Of a DNA stretch of 64,000 nt, positions 48,421 through 60,636 are shown piece after piece (position 1 is the first letter of the stretch; every line of letters starts with the position of its first letter). The position numbers and the translations under genes were made by a program. Source of the DNA: Tragulus kanchil (Eukaryota > Chordata > Mammalia > Artiodactyla > Tragulidae); contig JAIOJX010000004.1 in the NCBI GenBank assembly GCA_022376925.1, forward strand, positions 120,243,123 to 120,307,122. Reading direction: 5' to 3'. The notes beneath the pieces were generated by a model, which was not told the DNA's origin, did not search any database, and saw nothing but the letters and a program-made list of their open reading frames with translations.

Positions 48421-50805
48421 CTAGCCCTTTGTCATTCCTTCTTCTCTTTTCCCCTCCACTGGTCACTTAGCAGATGGCTTCAAGCCCACAGAACTGTGAG
48501 CTGCCACAGTTCCACTAATGACTCTGTTGTCAGCACTCTTTGTCTTCTGAGGAATTCTGTAGTTTGCACAGCACACAATGGCCCTTCCTGGAGTGATGAG
48601 TAAGGGCTGAGCTCCAGATCAGGCTCTGGTCCTCAAGTTGTATTCACTTGGCAAGCTACCCAAAAGAAAGGCTTTTTTGTTTCTCCTGCATCTATTGGCC
48701 CAGAGGGGGAGTCTCTCTCTAACTTCTGCTATGCTCTTAAATCTGTGCTCATATCATAGGGTACATGTGAATTTTTGGTATAGTGAAAATGCTCCCTATT
48801 TCTCTCAATAGTGCTAGATATCAATGACAATATGAGTCAGCCCATTATTACCCACCTTAAAAAGGCAAATCAGTACGTGTGAGACTGTCTCTTCAGACTG
48901 GAAAGCAAGGGATTTATCATATTCCCTACTTAGAGAAACTTGAAATGACATTTTAATGAAGCATTTCCCTGGAATAAGGTTACATTTAAAGGAACTGGTG
49001 TGGAGTCCTATATATTTTAGTGAGATGATTTTGCTTTGGTTTGCTTATTGCTTGTATGTCTTGAGTTGCCATGAACAAACAAGGTTTTTTCTTTTTTTAA
49101 TCAGTTCTCATTGAGCAGGTGTTCAATGTTTACTAAAAAGACTTCCTATCTAAAAAATGCACCCCTTTCACCTAGAGCACCGATTCTTTAAAGCTTGTTC
49201 TGAACCTGACACCGTTCAGAATTGTGTCCTCAGTGCAGTAGCTCATCCCTTAGAGCTCAAAATTTTAGCTGTCCAACTTCTCCTAAACTCATTAGGACTC
49301 ATTTGTCTCTGTCATTGACATGCTCTCTAGAGGCAGTTCGTGCCAGGCTGCTTTGTCTCATAACCACTTTGAATAAAACCAGTTTTCAAGAAAAAAAAGA
49401 CAACCTATGCTTTGGAATGTGTTGTAATTCAGGGAATTACATAAATTTTTCTTTCCAAAGTTCCATTTGCAAAGAAAGGTACAGGTTAAACACTGTCTAA
49501 ATAAATTAAATACTGCATAATAAAAATATCCTTTCTATAGAAAACTCAGCTCAGAATACTGTAACCACATAATAGAGACTTTCTTACCACCTTGTCAACA
49601 AATCTGTAGGTTTTTTTTTCTAGCCCTTTGTCATTCCTTCTTCTCTTTTCCCCTCCACTGGTCACTTAGCAGATGGCTTCAAGCCCACAGAACTGTGAGC
49701 TGCCACAGTTCCACTAATGACTCTGTTGTCAGCACTCTTTGTCTTCTGAGGAATTCTGTAGTTTGCACAGCACACAATGGCCCTTCCTGGAGTGATGAGT
49801 AAGGGCTGAGCTCCAGATCAGGCTCTGGTCCTCAAGTTGTATTCACTTGGCAAGCTACCCAAAAGAAAGGCTTTTTTGTTTCTCCTGCATCTATTGGCCC
49901 AGAGGGGGAGTCTCTCTCTAACTTCTGCTATGCTCTTAAATCTGTGCTCATATCATAGGGTACATGTGAATTTTTGGTATAGTGAAAATGCTCCCTATTT
50001 CTCTCAATAGTGCTAGATATCAATGACAATATGAGTCAGCCCATTATTACCCACCTTAAAAAGGCAAATCAGTACGTGTGAGACTGTCTCTTCAGACTGG
50101 AAAGCAAGGGATTTATCATATTCCCTACTTAGAGAAACTTGAAATGACATTTTAATGAAGCATTTCCCTGGAATAAGGTTACATTTAAAGGAACTGGTGT
50201 GGAGTCCTATATATTTTAGTGAGATGATTTTGCTTTGGTTTGCTTATTGCTTGTATGTCTTGAGTTGCCATGAACAAACAAGGTTTTTTCTTTTTTTAAT
50301 CAGTTCTCATTGAGCAGGTGTTCAATGTTTACTAAAAAGACTTCCTATCTAAAAATGCCCCCCTTTCACCTAGAGCACCGATTCTTTAAAGCTTGTTCTG
50401 AACCTGACACCGTTCAGAATTGTGTCCTCAGTGCAGTAGCTCATCCCTTAGAGCTCAAAATTTTAGCTGTCCAACTTCTCCTAAACTCATTAGGACTCAT
50501 TTGTCTCTGTCATTGACATGCTCTCTAGAGGCAGTTCGTGCCAGGCTGCTTTGTCTCATAACCACTTTGAATAAAACCAGTTTTCAAGAAAAAAAAGACA
50601 ACCTATGCTTTGGAATGTGTTGTAATTCAGGGAATTACATAAATTTTTCTTTCCAAAGTTCCATTTGCAAAGAAAGGTACAGGTTAAACACTGTCTAAAT
50701 AAATTAAATACTGCATAATAAAAATATCCTTTCTATAGAAAACTCAGCTCAGAATACTGTACACTGGTCCAAATGAACATAATAGAGACTTTCTTACCAC
50801 CTTGA
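48420..50805 (+). repeat. Tandem duplication D16 (offset 1198-1199)
   Basis: Segment 48420-49595 recurs at 49619-50805. At its end the left copy lacks 'cactggtccaaatga', present in both later copies (50760 and 51888). The left copy's end is thus the deviant one. This is the longest offset of the series. Confidence 0.95.
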
Positions 50806-51980
50806 CTGAAGGACAACAAATACTGTAGGATAATCTCTTAATACTCAGTTGAGAAGTGCCTGAGTACCATATGTTGGGATAAAAATAAAACATATAACAC
50901 TCTGGTTATTTGTTTTATTTCAAGGGTAGATATTGTCTCATTCCTAGAATAGGTGATAGATAGAATTAATACCTAGAGTCATGATTTATACATGTAATTT
51001 CTCTGTCTAGTTTTTTAAAATACAATGAATGAAAATTATCTATGGTTACAATTTATTGACTTTACCTTATTGTATCAAACTTTAATAGCTGAAGTATAGT
51101 TACTTTACAACCTTGTGTTAGTTTCAGATGTACAGCAAAATGATTCAGTTATACACACACAATTCTTTTTCAGATTCTTTTCCATTACAGATTATTATAA
51201 AATTTTGAGTAGAATTTCCTATGCTGTACAGTAGATCCTTACAGCTATTTTGTATATAGCTTTATGTATGTATTAATTCCAAATTCCTGATTTTTTTTCC
51301 CACTCTCATCCTCTTTGGTAACCTTAAGTTTGTGTCTAATCTTTGTGAGTCTATTACTGTTTTGTAAACGAACTTATTCACATCATTTTTTCAGACTCTA
51401 CATACAAATAAATATTGTCATATCATATTTGTCTTTGTCTGATGTCAAATTGTTCTCAAGCTTTTTACTTCCTATCTAAAAATGCACCCTTTCACCTAGA
51501 GCACCGATTCTTTAAAGCTTGTTCTGAACCTGACACCGTTCAGAATTGTGTCCTCAGTGCAGTAGCTCATCCCTTAGAGCTCAAAATTTTAGCTGTCCAA
51601 CTTCTCCTAAACTCATTAGGACTCATTTGTCTCTGTCATTGACATGCTCTCTAGAGGCAGTTCGTGCCAGGCTGCTTTGTCTCATAACCACTTTGAATAA
51701 AACCAGTTTTCAAGAAAAAAAAGACAACCTATGCTTTGGAATGTGTTGTAATTCAGGGAATTACATAAATTTTTCTTTCCAAAGTTCCATTTGCAAAGAA
51801 AGGTACAGGTTAAACACTGTCTAAATAAATTAAATACTGCATAATAAAAATATCCTTTCTATAGAAAACTCAGCTCAGAATACTGTACACTGGTCCAAAT
51901 GAACATAATAGAGACTTTCTTACCACCTTGACTGAAGGACAACAAATACTGTAGGATAATCTCTTAATACTCAGTTGAGA
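49135..51980. other. Anonymous sequence present three times
   Basis: The stretch at 49142-49595 recurs at 50340-50805 and 51468-51900 because D16 and D17 overlap. The 92-codon frame it contains (starting at 49222, 50420 and 51546) is retained in all three. It has no recognisable domain, start context or codon signal, so I do not call it a gene. Confidence 0.7.
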
Positions 51981-52574
51981 AGTGCCTGAGTACCATATGT
52001 TGGGATAAAAATAAAACATATAACACTCTGGTTATTTGTTTTATTTCAAGGGTAGATATTGTCTCATTCCTAGAATAGGTGATAGATAGAATTAATACCT
52101 AGAGTCATGATTTATACATGTAATTTCTCTGTCTAGTTTTTTAAAATACAATGAATGAAAATTATCTATGGTTACAATTTATTGACTTTACCTTATTGTA
52201 TCAAACTTTAATAGCTGAAGTATAGTTACTTTACAACCTTGTGTTAGTTTCAGATGTACAGCAAAATGATTCAGTTATACACACACAATTCTTTTTCAGA
52301 TTCTTTTCCATTACAGATTATTATAAAATTTTGAGTAGAATTTCCTATGCTGTACAGTAGATCCTTACAGCTATTTTGTATATAGCTTTATGTATGTATT
52401 AATTCCAAATTCCTGATTTTTTTTCCCACTCTCATCCTCTTTGGTAACCTTAAGTTTGTGTCTAATCTTTGTGAGTCTATTACTGTTTTGTAAACGAACT
52501 TATTCACATCATTTTTTCAGACTCTACATACAAATAAATATTGTCATATCATATTTGTCTTTGTCTGATGTCAT
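50340..52574 (+). repeat. Tandem duplication D17 (offset 1126-1128)
   Basis: Segment 50340-51447 recurs at 51468-52574 with 20 unmatched bases between. The C run near the start reads gcaccccttt at 49160, gccccccttt at 50350 and gcacccttt at 51481: three lengths in three copies, all near copy ends for the last two. Confidence 0.95.
51087..51447 (-). mobile_element. Antisense L1 3'-end fragment, cut at the D17 junction
   Basis: Reads 'tagctgaagtatagttacttt', 'tgttagtttcagatgtacagc', 'gtagaatttcctatgctgtac', 'gagtctattactgttttgta', 'catatttgtctttgtctgatg' and then stops at the duplication junction. The uninterrupted version is at 52211. Confidence 0.8.
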
Positions 52575-53055
52575 TTAATTCGATAATCTCAAGGCCCATC
52601 TGTGTTGCTGCAAATAACATCATTTCATTCTTTTTTTATGATTGAGTAGTAATCTACTGTGTATATATTATATACATTGTATATACTGTATATATATTTT
52701 TTTCCCAAGTGAAACAATAGTTCTACTTTAGGCATAAAACATATAGGTTTCTGTCACATATATATATGTGTACATATATATGTAGATATACATACACACC
52801 ATGTCTTCTTTATCCATTCACCTATTAATGGACAGTCAGGTTGCTCCCATGCCTTGGCTATTGTAATAGTGCTGCTGTGAACATTGGAGTGCACAGATCT
52901 TTTTGAAAGAGAATTTTGTCCAGATATATGCCCAAGAGGAGGGTTACTAGATCACATGTTAACTCCATTTTTAGTATTTTTAAGGAACTTTCATACTGTT
53001 CTCTATAGTGGCGGTACCAATTTATATTCCCACTAACAGTATAGGAGGGTAAGTA
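52211..53055 (-). mobile_element. Antisense L1 3' region with AT microsatellite
   Basis: It continues from the part seen at 51087 into 'taatggacagtcaggttgctccc', 'attgtaatagtgctgctgtgaac', 'tatatgcccaagaggagggtta' and 'cataccgttctctatagtgg'-like sequence, the usual order of the 3' half of L1 ORF2 and its 3' end in reverse. The ORF is fragmented. Confidence 0.85.
52656..52800. repeat. AT/TATA-rich microsatellite within L1
   Basis: Alternating TATA, GTATATA and CATATA words on both sides of a short unrelated insert (tttcccaagtgaaacaatag). Confidence 0.75.
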
Positions 53056-55163
53056 TGCAAAGAGATAAGAAAATTCAGAAATTGGCCTTATTGCACTCTA
53101 TGTATCTTTCTTTAAAAAGAAAAGAATCTAAAAGTGTCTGCATGATAGTCACTTTAGATATAACATTGTCACATCTATAATTTTTCACCTTGATTTAAGA
53201 TGATTTGACAGATGTGTAGAAAATACTAAAGGTTAACTCAGTTTTAAATATGGAAACATTTATAACTGCTTTGTTGCAGTTAATGAATCTGAAAATTGCA
53301 AACTACATCTAAATAAAACATAAAAAGTGATTTGGCAACTGTGGAAAATACTGGATTTTCTTAAGAGTTGTTTTATGAGAAAATGTTTGTCTTCAGCTGT
53401 TTTATTATTCAAGTGAGTGCTTTTGCTTTTGCCTGTTTCAATTTGGTGTTCTGCCCAAAACACCATTTGGATCTGATCACAGTGACTTGATCTCAGTACA
53501 TTCCTCATTTCTGGATTTTTCCAGTCTGTAGTTTCCATTAACTACATTCTGCTTTCTTCCAAACTACACAGAATTTCCTACATTACTTGGACGTATTTTG
53601 GATGAATAGGAGGCAGTATCTCAAATGAAATACATAAGTCAGCCTCACTCTTAGAATAAACCTCTGCAAAGACCTTTGTACCCACCTTCACCTCTTAGTT
53701 GTCTAATGAAATCATGAAGATTGGCTTTATCTGAGCTCTGGCTTGCCCTCATTATTCATTATCTACCTGATTAGTGACTAATTAGCTTATACATATTGAA
53801 AGACTAAAGAAAAGTCTAATGTTTATAGAGGAGTGAGAGAAATGCCATTCTGTTTTCATACAGTTAGTGTCTAGTAAAAGAAGGAAATATTTGGGAGAGG
53901 GATCTCTGAATTAATCAAACCAGAGGAAAAATATAATATTAATGCATCATTGTGAAATTATTTTTCTCCTTTATGTGAAAAAACAATCTTGAGAGCTTTA
54001 AAAGAGTTAAGAAAACTTTATGGAACATTGAGCACTAATGAAGAGAGAATAATGATTTATAGATGAAAAAAAATATATATTTTTCTCAATTACTTGTAGA
54101 AATATTAAACTTTAGGCTTAAGCATACTAACAGTATAGGAGGGTAAGTATGCAAAGAGATAAGAAAATTCAGAAATTGGCCTTATTGCACTCTATGTATC
54201 TTTCTTTAAAAAGAAAAGAATCTAAAAGTGTCTGCATGATAGTCACTTTAGATATAACATTGTCACATCTATAATTTTTCACCTTGATTTAAGATGATTT
54301 GACAGATGTGTAGAAAATACTAAAGGTTAACTCAGTTTTAAATATGGAAACATTTATAACTGCTTTGTTGCAGTTAATGAATCTGAAAATTGCAAACTAC
54401 ATCTAAATAAAACATAAAAAGTGATTTGGCAACTGTGGAAAATACTGGATTTTCTTAAGAGTTGTTTTATGAGAAAATGTTTGTCTTCAGCTGTTTTATT
54501 ATTCAAGTGAGTGCTTTTGCTTTTGCCTGTTTCAATTTGGTGTTCTGCCCAAAACACCATTTGGATCTGATCACAGTGACTTGATCTCAGTACATTCCTC
54601 ATTTCTGGATTTTTCCAGTCTGTAGTTTCCATTAACTACATTCTGCTTTCTTCCAAACTACACAGAATTTCCTACATTACTTGGACGTATTTTGGATGAA
54701 TAGGAGGCAGTATCTCAAATGAAATACATAAGTCAGCCTCACTCTTAGAATAAACCTCTGCAAAGACCTTTGTACCCACCTTCACCTCTTAGTTGTCTAA
54801 TGAAATCATGAAGATTGGCTTTATCTGAGCTCTGGCTTGCCCTCATTATTCATTATCTACCTGATTAGTGACTAATTAGCTTATACATATTGAAAGACTA
54901 AAGAAAAGTCTAATGTTTATAGAGGAGTGAGAGAAATGCCATTCTGTTTTCATACAGTTAGTGTCTAGTAAAAGAAGGAAATATTTGGGAGAGGGATCTC
55001 TGAATTAATCAAACCAGAGGAAAAATATAATATTAATGCATCATTGTGAAATTATTTTTCTCCTTTATGTGAAAAAAAAACAATCTTGAGAGCTTTAAAA
55101 GAGTTAAGAAAAACTTTATGGAACATTGAGCACTAATGAAGAGAGAATAATGATTTATAGATG
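53033..55163 (+). repeat. Tandem duplication D18 (offset 1094)
   Basis: Segment 53033-54066 recurs at 54127-55163, with 60 bases of unmatched AT-rich sequence between, the longest filler of the series. The right copy's boundary falls within the L1 end (ctaacagtataggaggg). A-run lengths differ near 53978/55071. Confidence 0.93.
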
Positions 55164-55884
55164 ATCCATTTTTATTTCAAAACTTAAAAGTATATATCAG
55201 TCTTTACTGCTCTTGAATTTACTTAAGAGTAGAATATTTTTTGCCTCATTTGTCTCAGTTAAACTTTTAGGTTCTGTAAAGCTAATGACACCTTTCCTAA
55301 ATTTTTCTTGGCTTTATTTTCATGATCATGTCTGTGATCTTTAATTACGATGCCAATTAAATTTGCCTATACTTTTAATTTGAGTGATGTGTTCCATAGT
55401 TTTCTAATCATTAAGACTCAAAATCACAAGCAAAGACATTTTGAAAGACTTATCTTGTCTTAGTTCATAGATTTTTCCCTAAGGCAAGATTTGAAAACAG
55501 ACAATGTTCTCCTTGGTGTCTTTCCATTTCTTCTTTCTAAAGACTTTTACTGGTAATTATGATGAAAAGTGTGACTGACATAAGGCATGGAGGTCAGCTG
55601 GAGAAACTGGGACTTATATCAGTGCCAACAAACAGTGGTCATTTACTGCTATATCCTTGAGAATTTAGCCTCCATTCTCCTATTTTAGATATGCCCAGAT
55701 CAAGAAATAGGGGCTGAGGCAAATCTGAAGGTGGGTCCCAGGTGGCCCCAAGAGTAGGAGAAGTGGTTGGCCAAAACTGAGAATTAGAATCTGATCATTT
55801 ACCACAAATTCTTTGACTCATTAAAAGTTAGCCAACCAGAAAACCAAAACTGAAATTTATGGGAGGAGCAGAGCATCAGAGGAC
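53056..55884. other. Anonymous intergenic DNA containing D18
   Basis: No gene or repeat family recognised. The 92-codon minus-strand frame (53260-53538, repeated at 54354-54632) has no domain. Confidence 0.5.
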
Positions 55885-55985
55885 TTTAAACCCTAGCTTG
55901 TGACTTTGAGCAAATCATTTACCCTCTCTTATTTTCATACTCCTCATGTGCATTTAAACTTGTTTGGAGGACTTAATAATGATTT
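55885..55985 (+). repeat. MIR SINE relic
   Basis: 'agcttgtgactttgagcaaatcatttaccctctc' followed by 'cttattttcatactcctcatgtgca' and 'ggaggacttaataatga' follows the MIR core order. Confidence 0.7.
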
Positions 55986-56960
55986 TTTAGACATATTGCA
56001 TTTACTTTTTATTTACTTGTTAGTATTTTTTTCTGGCCATTTAAAACTAAGATTTAAAGAAGCAATCAGGTTTGTACAGGACTTCGTCTATTTGCTACTG
56101 TGTGAAATACTACTTTCCTTTTTATCTTCATCATCATCATTACAGTTACTTGAGGCAACTGTCTAACTCTCTTTATCTTAAAAGCAAAATACAATGAATG
56201 TTGCCTATGTCTTTGTACTTTCATTGCATGCAAGGCCAGTATGTTTTGTTGTTGTTGTTGTTTTACAAGTTTAATGGACTGTGAAAAGCTATTAGCTTTT
56301 ATATGTTTTTTTAAGTTAGGCAAAAAGGGAACTTAAACAAGACTAGGATAATAAGTGCTTGTGTTTTAAATTTTTTCTTTTCAGTTTGCCATAAAAAGTC
56401 TCACATTTTAAAGAATTTCTCCTAAATCAAAGAATCTTCTGGATAAAACTGCTGGTAATGTAAGCAAAGGAATTATTCCTTCAAGCTGCATTTCCTTCTA
56501 AATCATAGTAGTTGGAGAATCATACTGATTAATGCTTGTACTTGTACTTGGAGTTTCCTGCTGAGGGCTGCACTGTGGTTCACTGTGCACAGGTTTGAAA
56601 ATCCATGCATGATAATTCAAATGAGTAAATCTAGCATTAATTTTTAAGACAGTGGGAGTTTTGCCAAAGATTGTAAAAATAATTTCTTTTAACCTGTTAA
56701 AATTGTCACAGGCATTTAATTATTTATATAGTGAAGCTGTAATGTAGACTAAAACGAAACTGAAGATGATAAAAGCAAAACTATTTTTGGATTGATGACT
56801 GCTCTAATAATTTAAAGGAATCAAATTAAAAAGACTGTTGAAGTACATTTGTATAAAGTAGTGGAAAAAGATCAAGGTTTTTAGCTGTATGACTATTAGA
56901 AAAAATACAATTGAGTAAAATTTTTCTTATATTTTAAAAGTCTATAAAAGTTTATAGACT
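55986..56960. other. Anonymous intergenic DNA
   Basis: No gene recognised. Contains a short (TTG)n tract at 56247-56262. Confidence 0.5.
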
Positions 56961-56962
56961 AT

Positions 56963-57633
56963 TCTTTTTTAAATATTTATTTCTTTACTTATTTTTGGGG
57001 GGATGGGTTGGGGAGGGAGGGGGGGCGAGCAGGCCACTTCCATTGGTCTTTTTTTTTTTTTTTAAAGATTTATTTATTTATTTATTTTGGGCAGGGGTCG
57101 GGTTGGGGAGGGAGGGGAGCAGGCGGGCCACTTCTGTTGGTCTTTCATTTCTCCATTTTCCTCCGTCTTTGTTCTTCTGGCTCCTGTGGGCCTCCCATCG
57201 CAGTGGCGTCTGTCACTGCAGAGCGCCAGCTCTGGGTTCATGTGCTCCAGAGCTCTGGCTCGGTAATTGGGCACATCAGTCCAGCCGCTCCGCGGCACGT
57301 GGGATCTTCCCAGGCCAGGGCTTGAACTGGCGCCCCTTGCACTGCAAGGCGGTGTCCTTACCCACTGGACCACCAGGAGAAGCCCCATTGGTCTTTCATT
57401 TATCTGTTTTCATCCATCTTTGTTCTTTGGCTCATGTGGGCCTCCCATCGCTGAGGCCTCTGTTGTCGCAGAGCACCGACTCTGAGCACATGAGCTCCAG
57501 AGCTCCGGCTCGGTAATTGGACACATCGGTCCAGCTGCTCCGCAGCATGTGGGATCTTCCCAGGCCCAGGATCGAACCGGCGCCCCTTTCACTGCAAGGC
57601 CATGTCCTTACCCACTGGACCACCAGGAAGCCC
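56963..57633 (-). mobile_element. CHR-type SINE, long form, carrying a nested SINE
   Basis: The outer element consists of 56963-57051 (A-rich tail and G-rich box on the plus strand) and 57385-57633 (body and tRNA-Glu head). The inner SINE separates the two parts. Its B-box complement (gatcgaacc, about 57570) is intact. Duplicate at about 58088-58745. Confidence 0.9.
57040..57396 (-). mobile_element. Nested CHR-type SINE, long form, 12-bp target-site duplication
   Basis: Inserted into the outer SINE of the same family and orientation. The direct repeat ccattggtcttt at 57040-57051 and 57385-57396 comes from the host element. The tail shows AATAAA motifs and TCTTT before the A run (complement of ttaaagatttatttatttat). 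It has a complete C-rich box and body. Duplicate at about 58158-58510. Confidence 0.9.
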
Positions 57634-58087
57634 TTTTTTTTTTTTTTTAAAGACTTTTAAAACATAGAAATAATTTGAGTTAAATCAGTCTTATTATGAA
57701 TAGCTAGACTCTAGAATGTTCTTAAAATCATCTGAGTTTTAGTCTCCAATATTTTGTAATATGTTTTTCTGTCAAAGGTTTTTTTTTTTTTTTTTTAGTT
57801 AACAGTGTGGTTGATTTTGAAAACTTGGTTTTATCTTTGCTGATAATGAGTAGGTCAAATTCCAAAAATCATTGAATATCTGAAGTATTTTTGAAAGGAT
57901 TGAATTGTGTCTCTCTCAAAATATGTTGAAGTCCTAATCCCCAGGACCTGAGAATGTGTTTAAAAGTCTAAGTTAAAAGTTTAGTGGAAAAGATCAAGGT
58001 TTTTAGCTGTATGACTATTAGAAAAAATACAATTGAGTAAAATTTTTCTTATATTTTAAAAGTCTATAAAAGTTTATAGACTATTCT

Positions 58088-58745
58088 TTTTTAAATATTT
58101 ATTTCTTTACTTATTTTGGGGGGGATGGGTTGGGGAGGGGGGGCGAGCAGGCCACTTCCATTGGTCTTTTTTTTTTTAAAGATTTATTTATTTATTTATT
58201 TTGGGCAGGGGTCGGGTTGGGGAGGGAGGGGAGCAGGCGGGCCACTTCTGTTGGTCTTTCATTTCTCCATTTTCCTCCGTCTTTGTTCTTCTGGCTCCTG
58301 TGGGCCTCCCATCGCAGTGGCGTCTGTCACTGCAGAGCGCCAGCTCTGGGTTCATGTGCTCCAGAGCTCTGGCTCGCGTAGTGTGCACATCAGTCCAGCC
58401 GCTCCGCGGCACGTGGGATCTTCCCAGGCCAGGGCTTGAACTGGCGCCCCTTGCACTGCAAGGCGGTGTCCTTACCCACTGGACCACCAGGAGAAGCCCC
58501 ATTGGTCTTTCATTTATCTGTTTTCATCCATCTTTGTTCTTTGGCTCATGTGGGCCTCCCATCGCTGAGGCCTCTGTTGTCGCAGAGCACCGACTCTGAG
58601 CACATGAGCTCCAGAGCTCCGGCTCGGTAATTGGACACATCGGTCCAGCTGCTCCGCAGCATGTGGGATCTTCCCAGGCCCAGGATCGAACCGGCGCCCC
58701 TTTCACTGCAAGGCCATGTCCTTACCCACTGGACCACCAGGAAGC
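58088..58745 (-). mobile_element. Second copy of the nested SINE pair (by D19)
   Basis: Same arrangement of inner element inside outer element at the same internal site, with shorter T and G runs. Confidence 0.9.
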
Positions 58746-59018
58746 CCTTTTTTTTTTTTTTTAAAGACTTTTAAAACATAGAAATAATTTGAGTTAAATC
58801 AGTCTTATTATGAATAGCTAGACTCTAGAATGTTCTTAAAATCATCTGAGTTTTAGTCTCCAATATTTTGTAATATGTTTTTCTGTCAAAGGTTTTTTTT
58901 TTTTTTTTTTAGTTAACAGTGTGGTTGATTTTGAAAACTTGGTTTTATCTTTGCTGATAATGAGTAGGTCAAATTCCAAAAATCATTGAATATCTAGACT
59001 GCCTCAGTGGGATTCCTT

Positions 59019-59640
59019 GCTGTGAAAGGATTGAATTGTGTCTCTCTCAAAATATGTTGAAGTCCTAATCCCCAGGACCTGAGAATGTGACCTTGTGTGG
59101 AAATTAGGTCATTACTAGGTAATCAAGCTGAAGTGAACATGAGCCCTAATTCAGTGATTGGTATCTTTTTAAAAGGGATAGTTTGGACAGAGTCAGACTT
59201 GTGCAAACGTAAGATGGTAGGAAGGAACAGAGAATACTGAGGCTGAGAGAACCGAGGAGACAGGTCTGCAGCAAATTCCCCATCGCAGTCCTCAAAGGAA
59301 ACCAGTCCTGAGGACACCTTGATTTCAGAATTCGAGCTTCTCAAACTACGAGACAGTGCACAGCCATTATTCTGGTAGTGATTTAGTCGGTAAGTCATGT
59401 CCGTCTCTTGTGACCCTATGGACTGTAGTCTGTCAGGGTCCTCTGTGCATGGGATTATCCAGGCAAGAATACTGAAGTGGGTTTCTATTTGCTTCTCCAG
59501 GGGATCTTCCAGACACAGGGATCAATCCCATGTCTCCTGCCCTGCAGGCAGATTCTTCTGACTGAGCTACCAGGGAAGCTGACCATTGTTCTAAGACTCC
59601 AGTTTTGGGCATTTTGTTACCACAATCCTTGGAAATGGAT
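59019..59640 (+). mobile_element. MaLR-type LTR relic interrupted by a Bov-tA SINE
   Basis: Starts 'tgctgtgaaaggattgaatt' and continues 'gtctctctcaaaatatgttg', 'gaagtcctaatccccaggacc', 'gaatgtgacc', 'gtcctcaaaggaaaccagtcc', 'gacaccttgatttcagaattc'. That is the order of ancient non-autonomous ERVL-MaLR LTRs. A short piece of its start also occurs at 57897-57960 through D19. No coding region. Confidence 0.75.
59363..59593 (-). mobile_element. Bov-tA SINE, imperfect 10-bp target-site duplication
   Basis: On the plus strand: 'ccgtctcttgtgaccctatgg', 'cctctgtgcatgggattatcc', 'tgaagtgggtttctatttgc', then the complement of a tRNA-Glu head ending 'ctaccagggaagct'. Flanked by ccattattct (59363) and ccattgttct (59582-59593 region). 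Its head is repeated at 60689-60744 by D20. Confidence 0.82.
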
Positions 59641-59976
59641 CGAGTGCCCTCTGACTTCCTGTTAAGTTCTGCCAATGGAAAGCACCATAGGATGGGAGGA
59701 GAGGATGTGGCCAGCAAGCACAGGGCACTGGTTCTGCAGGCCCCCTTTGGACAGACCCTTGGGTTGGCTGTCCTCTCCTCTAGGGTCCTCTCTCAACATG
59801 GTTACCCTCTAGATTCCTGAACCTGCCCTCCTTCCTTGCCCCTTCACATCCAGATGTTCACAGAGCTCCTTGCTGCAGCAAGACCCAGGCCCAGGATCCA
59901 TCTCTGTGCACCAAAATCTTTCCCATACTCTTTAAAATAATCCTTTTATAAAACTCCTATAAAAACATCTGCTTTA

Positions 59977-60271
59977 GAGCTTCCCTGGTGGTCTAGTGGG
60001 TAAGGACACCACCTTGCAGTGCAGGGGGCACTGGTTAGATCCCTGGCCTAGGAAGATCCCATTTGCCGCGGAGAGGCTGGACCCATGTGTCCAACTCCCA
60101 AGCCAGAGCTCTGGAGCACATGTGCTCAGAACTGGTGCTCTGCAGTGAGCAAGGCCACTGTGATGGGAGGCCCACACAGGCCAAAGAACAAAGATGGATA
60201 AAAATCAATCAATGCAAGACCAATAGAGGTGACCAAAAAAAAAGAAAACAAAACAAAAGCAAATCTGCTTT
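59977..60271 (+). mobile_element. CHR-type SINE, short form, about 9-bp target-site duplication
   Basis: Head 'gcttccctggtggtctagtgg' and altered B-box (ggttagatccc), family body ending 'caatagaggtgaccaaaaaa'. Direct repeat atctgcttt at 59977-59985 and 60263-60271. No C-rich box. Duplicate at 61140-61434. Confidence 0.85.
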
Positions 60272-60636
60272 GGATGTGCTATCTTTTCATTGGCAGGACC
60301 TTGAACTGACACAATACCTCTCCTCCTTGTTTTATACTGCTGCTGTCCATGATGTGCATGATGACACTTACTGTATTAAAATGATTTACTTGAGTAAATG
60401 TTTCCATCTAAAAGAGAAGTTCCCTGGAGCTATTTATTTTTCATTGGAAAGCCAACACCTTACACAGGTTCTGGCATAACTTAAGTCCTCAAAATATACC
60501 TGTTGAATGAATGCATAGAGAAATATTTTAAGATGTTTGCATATCCTGTCTTGACCACAAACAAAGAGACTTTAGGGAGCTAGCAAAATAAGCATCATAT
60601 AATATTAGAAATTCATAGGTAAAGAAACTAAAAGTT
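60272..60636. other. Anonymous intergenic DNA with an L2/MIR-like tail
   Basis: 60455-60515 (ggttctggcataacttaagtc … cctgttgaatgaatg) resembles the end of L2 or MIR. The rest is unassigned. The same DNA is repeated at 61435-61799. Confidence 0.45.

Larger units (their letters stand above)
56861..59088 (+). repeat. Tandem duplication D19 (offset about 1114-1123)
   Basis: Segment 56861-57959 recurs at 57984-59088. Differences include homopolymer and G-run lengths, a patch at 58376-58387 ('cgcgtagtgtgcac' for 'cggtaattgggcac'), and near the left copy's end 'tgaagtatttttgaaagg' against a longer stretch (58995-59030) that contains the expected LTR start. Confidence 0.93.

Noticed and set aside
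57008..57516. Overlapping frames of up to 173 codons rich in serine, proline and cysteine
   Set aside because: They are translations of antisense SINEs. Similar peptides appear wherever the SINE occurs (2.4, 4.6, 20.6, 28, 34, 58 and 61 kb).
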